From the NCBI GenBank assembly GCA_964499285.1, contig CAZCLA010000018.1, positions 1 through 57,836 of the forward strand: DNA of 57,836 bases. The letters run 5' to 3'. Shown here in pieces: positions 56,490 to 57,836 of this stretch. The number at the start of each line of letters is the position of its first letter. Position 1 is the first letter of the stretch. The position numbers and the translations under genes were made by a program. Source of the stretch: JAGFIY01 sp964499285. GTDB taxonomy: Bacteria > Bacteroidota > Ignavibacteria > Ignavibacteriales > Melioribacteraceae. A model generated the notes under the pieces. It made no database searches. It was not told the origin of the DNA and worked only from the letters and a program-made list of their open reading frames with translations.

Positions 56490-56521
56490 TTTGAAAGTTC
56501 AATTTTTTTTTGATATATTTG
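56490..56521 (+). promoter_or_regulatory. Bacteroidota-type promoter for the HU gene
   Basis: TTTG (56490-56493), a 20-nt spacer and TATATTTG (56514-56521) match the TTTG-N19/20-TAnnTTTG consensus fully. The predicted start lies about 38 nt before the ATG. Confidence 0.6.
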
Positions 56522-56564
56522 ACGGCTTCAGAAAAAGTTGTGAAAAAAGTTTAAGGAATGTCAA

Positions 56565-56870
56565 ATGACTAAGGCTGATATAGTCGAAAAAGTTGCCGCC
56601 GGAACCGGATTAACGAAGTTAGAAACGGAGGCGATTATTGAAGGCTTTCTTAATACCGTTATTCAATCATTACGCGAAGGAAACGGGATAGAAATCAGAG
56701 GATTCGGAAGTTATAGAGTTAAGAAGAAAAATGCTCGTTATGCAAGAAATCCTAGAACCGGAGAAAAAGTTTATGTCGCAGAACATTACGTGCCGGTTTT
56801 TAAGTTTTCAAAAGATTTCAAAGCAGCAGTCGATAGGGGATTGAAAAATAAAGTTGCGGAAAAGGAGTAA
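56565..56870 (+). CDS. HU/IHF family DNA-binding protein
   Basis: 101-aa histone-like protein that bends DNA as a dimer. It has the typical N-terminus MTKADIVEKVAAGTGL, the core GNGIEIRGFGSYRVKKK and the DNA-arm segment RNPRTGEKVYV. Slightly longer than E. coli HU (90 aa) because of a Lys/Glu-rich tail. It has a strong candidate promoter and precedes the zinc-ribbon TPR gene by 12 bp. HU and IHF subtypes cannot be separated with confidence. Confidence 0.95.
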   Translation: MTKADIVEKVAAGTGLTKLETEAIIEGFLNTVIQSLREGNGIEIRGFGSYRVKKKNARYARNPRTGEKVYVAEHYVPVFKFSKDFKAAVDRGLKNKVAEKE

Positions 56871-56882
56871 TTAGTTTCAAAT

Positions 56883-57668
56883 ATGTCAGATAAGTTAAAT
56901 AACAATGTTCTTAAATGTGATGTTTGCGGTGAAGAAAATGAGCTCGGAACAAAAGCTTGTTTATCATGCGGAGCAGATCTTTCGAATATAACACCTTCAG
57001 CAAAATCCAAAGAATCCGTTCAATTCGAACAATCAAATACTAATCAAATCAGGATTAATTCGGATCAACATGTAAATAAGGCAGGAAAAAAGAAAAGAGA
57101 AGGAAAATCATTGTCTCAAGTTAGAATGCTTTATATTGGATTAACGCTTGGTGTAATCGGGTTGATAGTACTTTACGGTTCCGGGACGTTTGAACCTTTG
57201 CCTAAAGTTGTTTCGCAAAATCAAAACATGTCATTTCAGCAGCAGCACGGAGGTGTTGATCTTTCGAAGCTGGAAGAAATAAACCAACTCGAAAAAATCT
57301 ATCAATCAAATCCCAATGATCATCAAACACTTCTCAAATTGGCTCATCTGCTCGGAGACTCTAGATTCTTTGATAAAGCGATTGAAAAGTACACCCAGTA
57401 TTTACAGACACATCAAAACGAAGCAGATGTATGGGTTGATATGGGGGTTTGTTATTTTGAAAAGATGGACTATGCAAAAGCTATTGAGATTATGAACAAA
57501 GCGTTGGAAATAAATCCGACTCATCAGATTGCTCATTTTAATTTGGGAATTATAAATTTATCAGCCGGTAATCACGATGAAGCAATAAGCTGGTGGAAAA
57601 AAACTGAAGCATTAAATCCCAACAGTGATATTGGCAGACGAGCAAAAGAATTAATAAATCAACATTAA
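56883..57668 (+). CDS. Zinc-ribbon, single-pass membrane TPR protein
   Basis: 261-aa protein with an N-terminal zinc ribbon (Cys12, 15, 26, 29), a basic linker, one membrane helix (about 82-100, LYIGLTLGVIGLIVLYGSG) and about three tetratricopeptide repeats (about 135-255; one repeat reads ADVWVDMGVCYFEKMDYAKA). The ribbon would face the cytoplasm and the TPR part the periplasm. The function is unknown; protein-protein scaffolding is likely from the TPRs. It lies between HU and a tiny basic protein gene. Confidence 0.8.
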   Translation: MSDKLNNNVLKCDVCGEENELGTKACLSCGADLSNITPSAKSKESVQFEQSNTNQIRINSDQHVNKAGKKKREGKSLSQVRMLYIGLTLGVIGLIVLYGSGTFEPLPKVVSQNQNMSFQQQHGGVDLSKLEEINQLEKIYQSNPNDHQTLLKLAHLLGDSRFFDKAIEKYTQYLQTHQNEADVWVDMGVCYFEKMDYAKAIEIMNKALEINPTHQIAHFNLGIINLSAGNHDEAISWWKKTEALNPNSDIGRRAKELINQH

Positions 57669-57681
57669 GCAGGAGAAACTT

Positions 57682-57777
57682 ATGCCTTGTGGAAAAAAAA
57701 GAAAACGACATAAAATGTCGACGCACAAAAGAAAAAAACGCTTAAGAAAAAACAGACATAAAAAGAAAGGGAAATAG
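57682..57777 (+). CDS. Very small basic AURKAIP1/COX24-like protein
   Basis: 31-aa protein of mostly Lys, Arg and His (MPCGKKRKRHKMSTHKRKKR at its start), preceded by AGGAGA. It resembles the short COX24-domain proteins annotated in Bacteroidota and related to the small ribosomal subunit protein bS22/mS38, so a ribosomal role is likely by family. It is easily missed because of its length. It follows the TPR gene by 13 bp and precedes tRNA-Thr. Confidence 0.8.
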   Translation: MPCGKKRKRHKMSTHKRKKRLRKNRHKKKGK

Positions 57778-57796
57778 TAATTTAGGTTTGTTTTAA

Positions 57797-57836
57797 GCCG
57801 ACTTAGCTCAGTTGGTAGAGCAGCTCATTCGTAATG
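57797..57836 (+). tRNA. tRNA-Thr (anticodon CGT), 5' part
   Basis: The window ends within this tRNA. GCCGACT acceptor strand, the D arm TAGCTCAGTTGGTAGAGCA and the anticodon loop TTCGTAA are visible, giving anticodon CGT (Thr). The 3' half lies beyond the window. Confidence 0.93.

Overview
The window is AT-rich bacterial chromosome, mostly housekeeping genes, beginning inside a 23S rRNA gene and ending inside a tRNA-Thr gene. The most likely source is the Ignavibacteria/Bacteroidota (FCB) group. The reasons are a type IX secretion sorting domain (core motif NYPNPFNP) on a large fibronectin-like protein, a TonB-dependent receptor with a carboxypeptidase-regulatory N-domain, paired M16 peptidases, DUF5683 and DUF4783 proteins, a small COX24-like basic protein, and promoters of the TTTG-N20-TAnnTTTG type. 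This placement is inference; no 16S gene is present. No CRISPR array, prophage, transposase or clear genomic island was seen. One run of 100 Ns (30815-30914) is an assembly gap.

Layout. 1-566: 3' end of 23S, 5S rRNA and a terminator. 612-5122 (-): lon, msrC (free methionine-R-sulfoxide reductase) and dnaX, one compact operon. 5267-10938 (+): inositol monophosphatase, cmk, rpsA, mtaB and a DUF5683 protein. 11012-16625 (+): a zinc-ribbon/LemA/HtpX-like membrane-proteostasis module, truA, an SDR, a DUF2231 membrane protein, an outer-membrane protein and a crotonase. 17631-24267 (-): a non-catalytic/catalytic M16 pair, a nucleotide pyrophosphatase-type enzyme and a TonB receptor. 24696-28276: kdsC, a YD-repeat protein, yajQ, tRNA-Pro and an OmpA-family porin. 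28351-36364 (+): surface and secretion genes interrupted by the gap, including a T9SS cargo and a PAP2 phosphatase with cadherin-like repeats. 36391-39336: pyrR-pyrB-pyrC with a structured leader. 39437-49240: a lipoprotein, then DUF4783, an NtrY-like kinase, an AddA-like helicase-nuclease and an amidase in a tight string. 49237-57777: POT-family transporter, secreted M3 peptidase, copZ-copA, two tandem paralogous membrane proteins, HU, a TPR protein and a tiny basic COX24-like protein.

The two strongest observations concern regulation. The pyr leader contains a hairpin with the architecture of a PyrR-binding loop: hexaloop CGGAGA matching CNGNGA, a 6-bp upper stem, a purine bulge and a 5-bp lower stem. 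It is followed by a second hairpin that carries a T run and also buries the pyrR Shine-Dalgarno. Separately, dnaX carries a run of ten A at the tau/gamma boundary, and both alternative frames stop within a few codons. This is the arrangement expected for programmed slippage giving a gamma-like clamp-loader subunit. Smaller points include a membrane-anchored protein with no conventional start codon for its hydrophobic N-terminus, tandem paralogs of unknown function, an Fe-S nuclease-type AddA without a visible AddB, and convergent genes whose stop codons touch or overlap.
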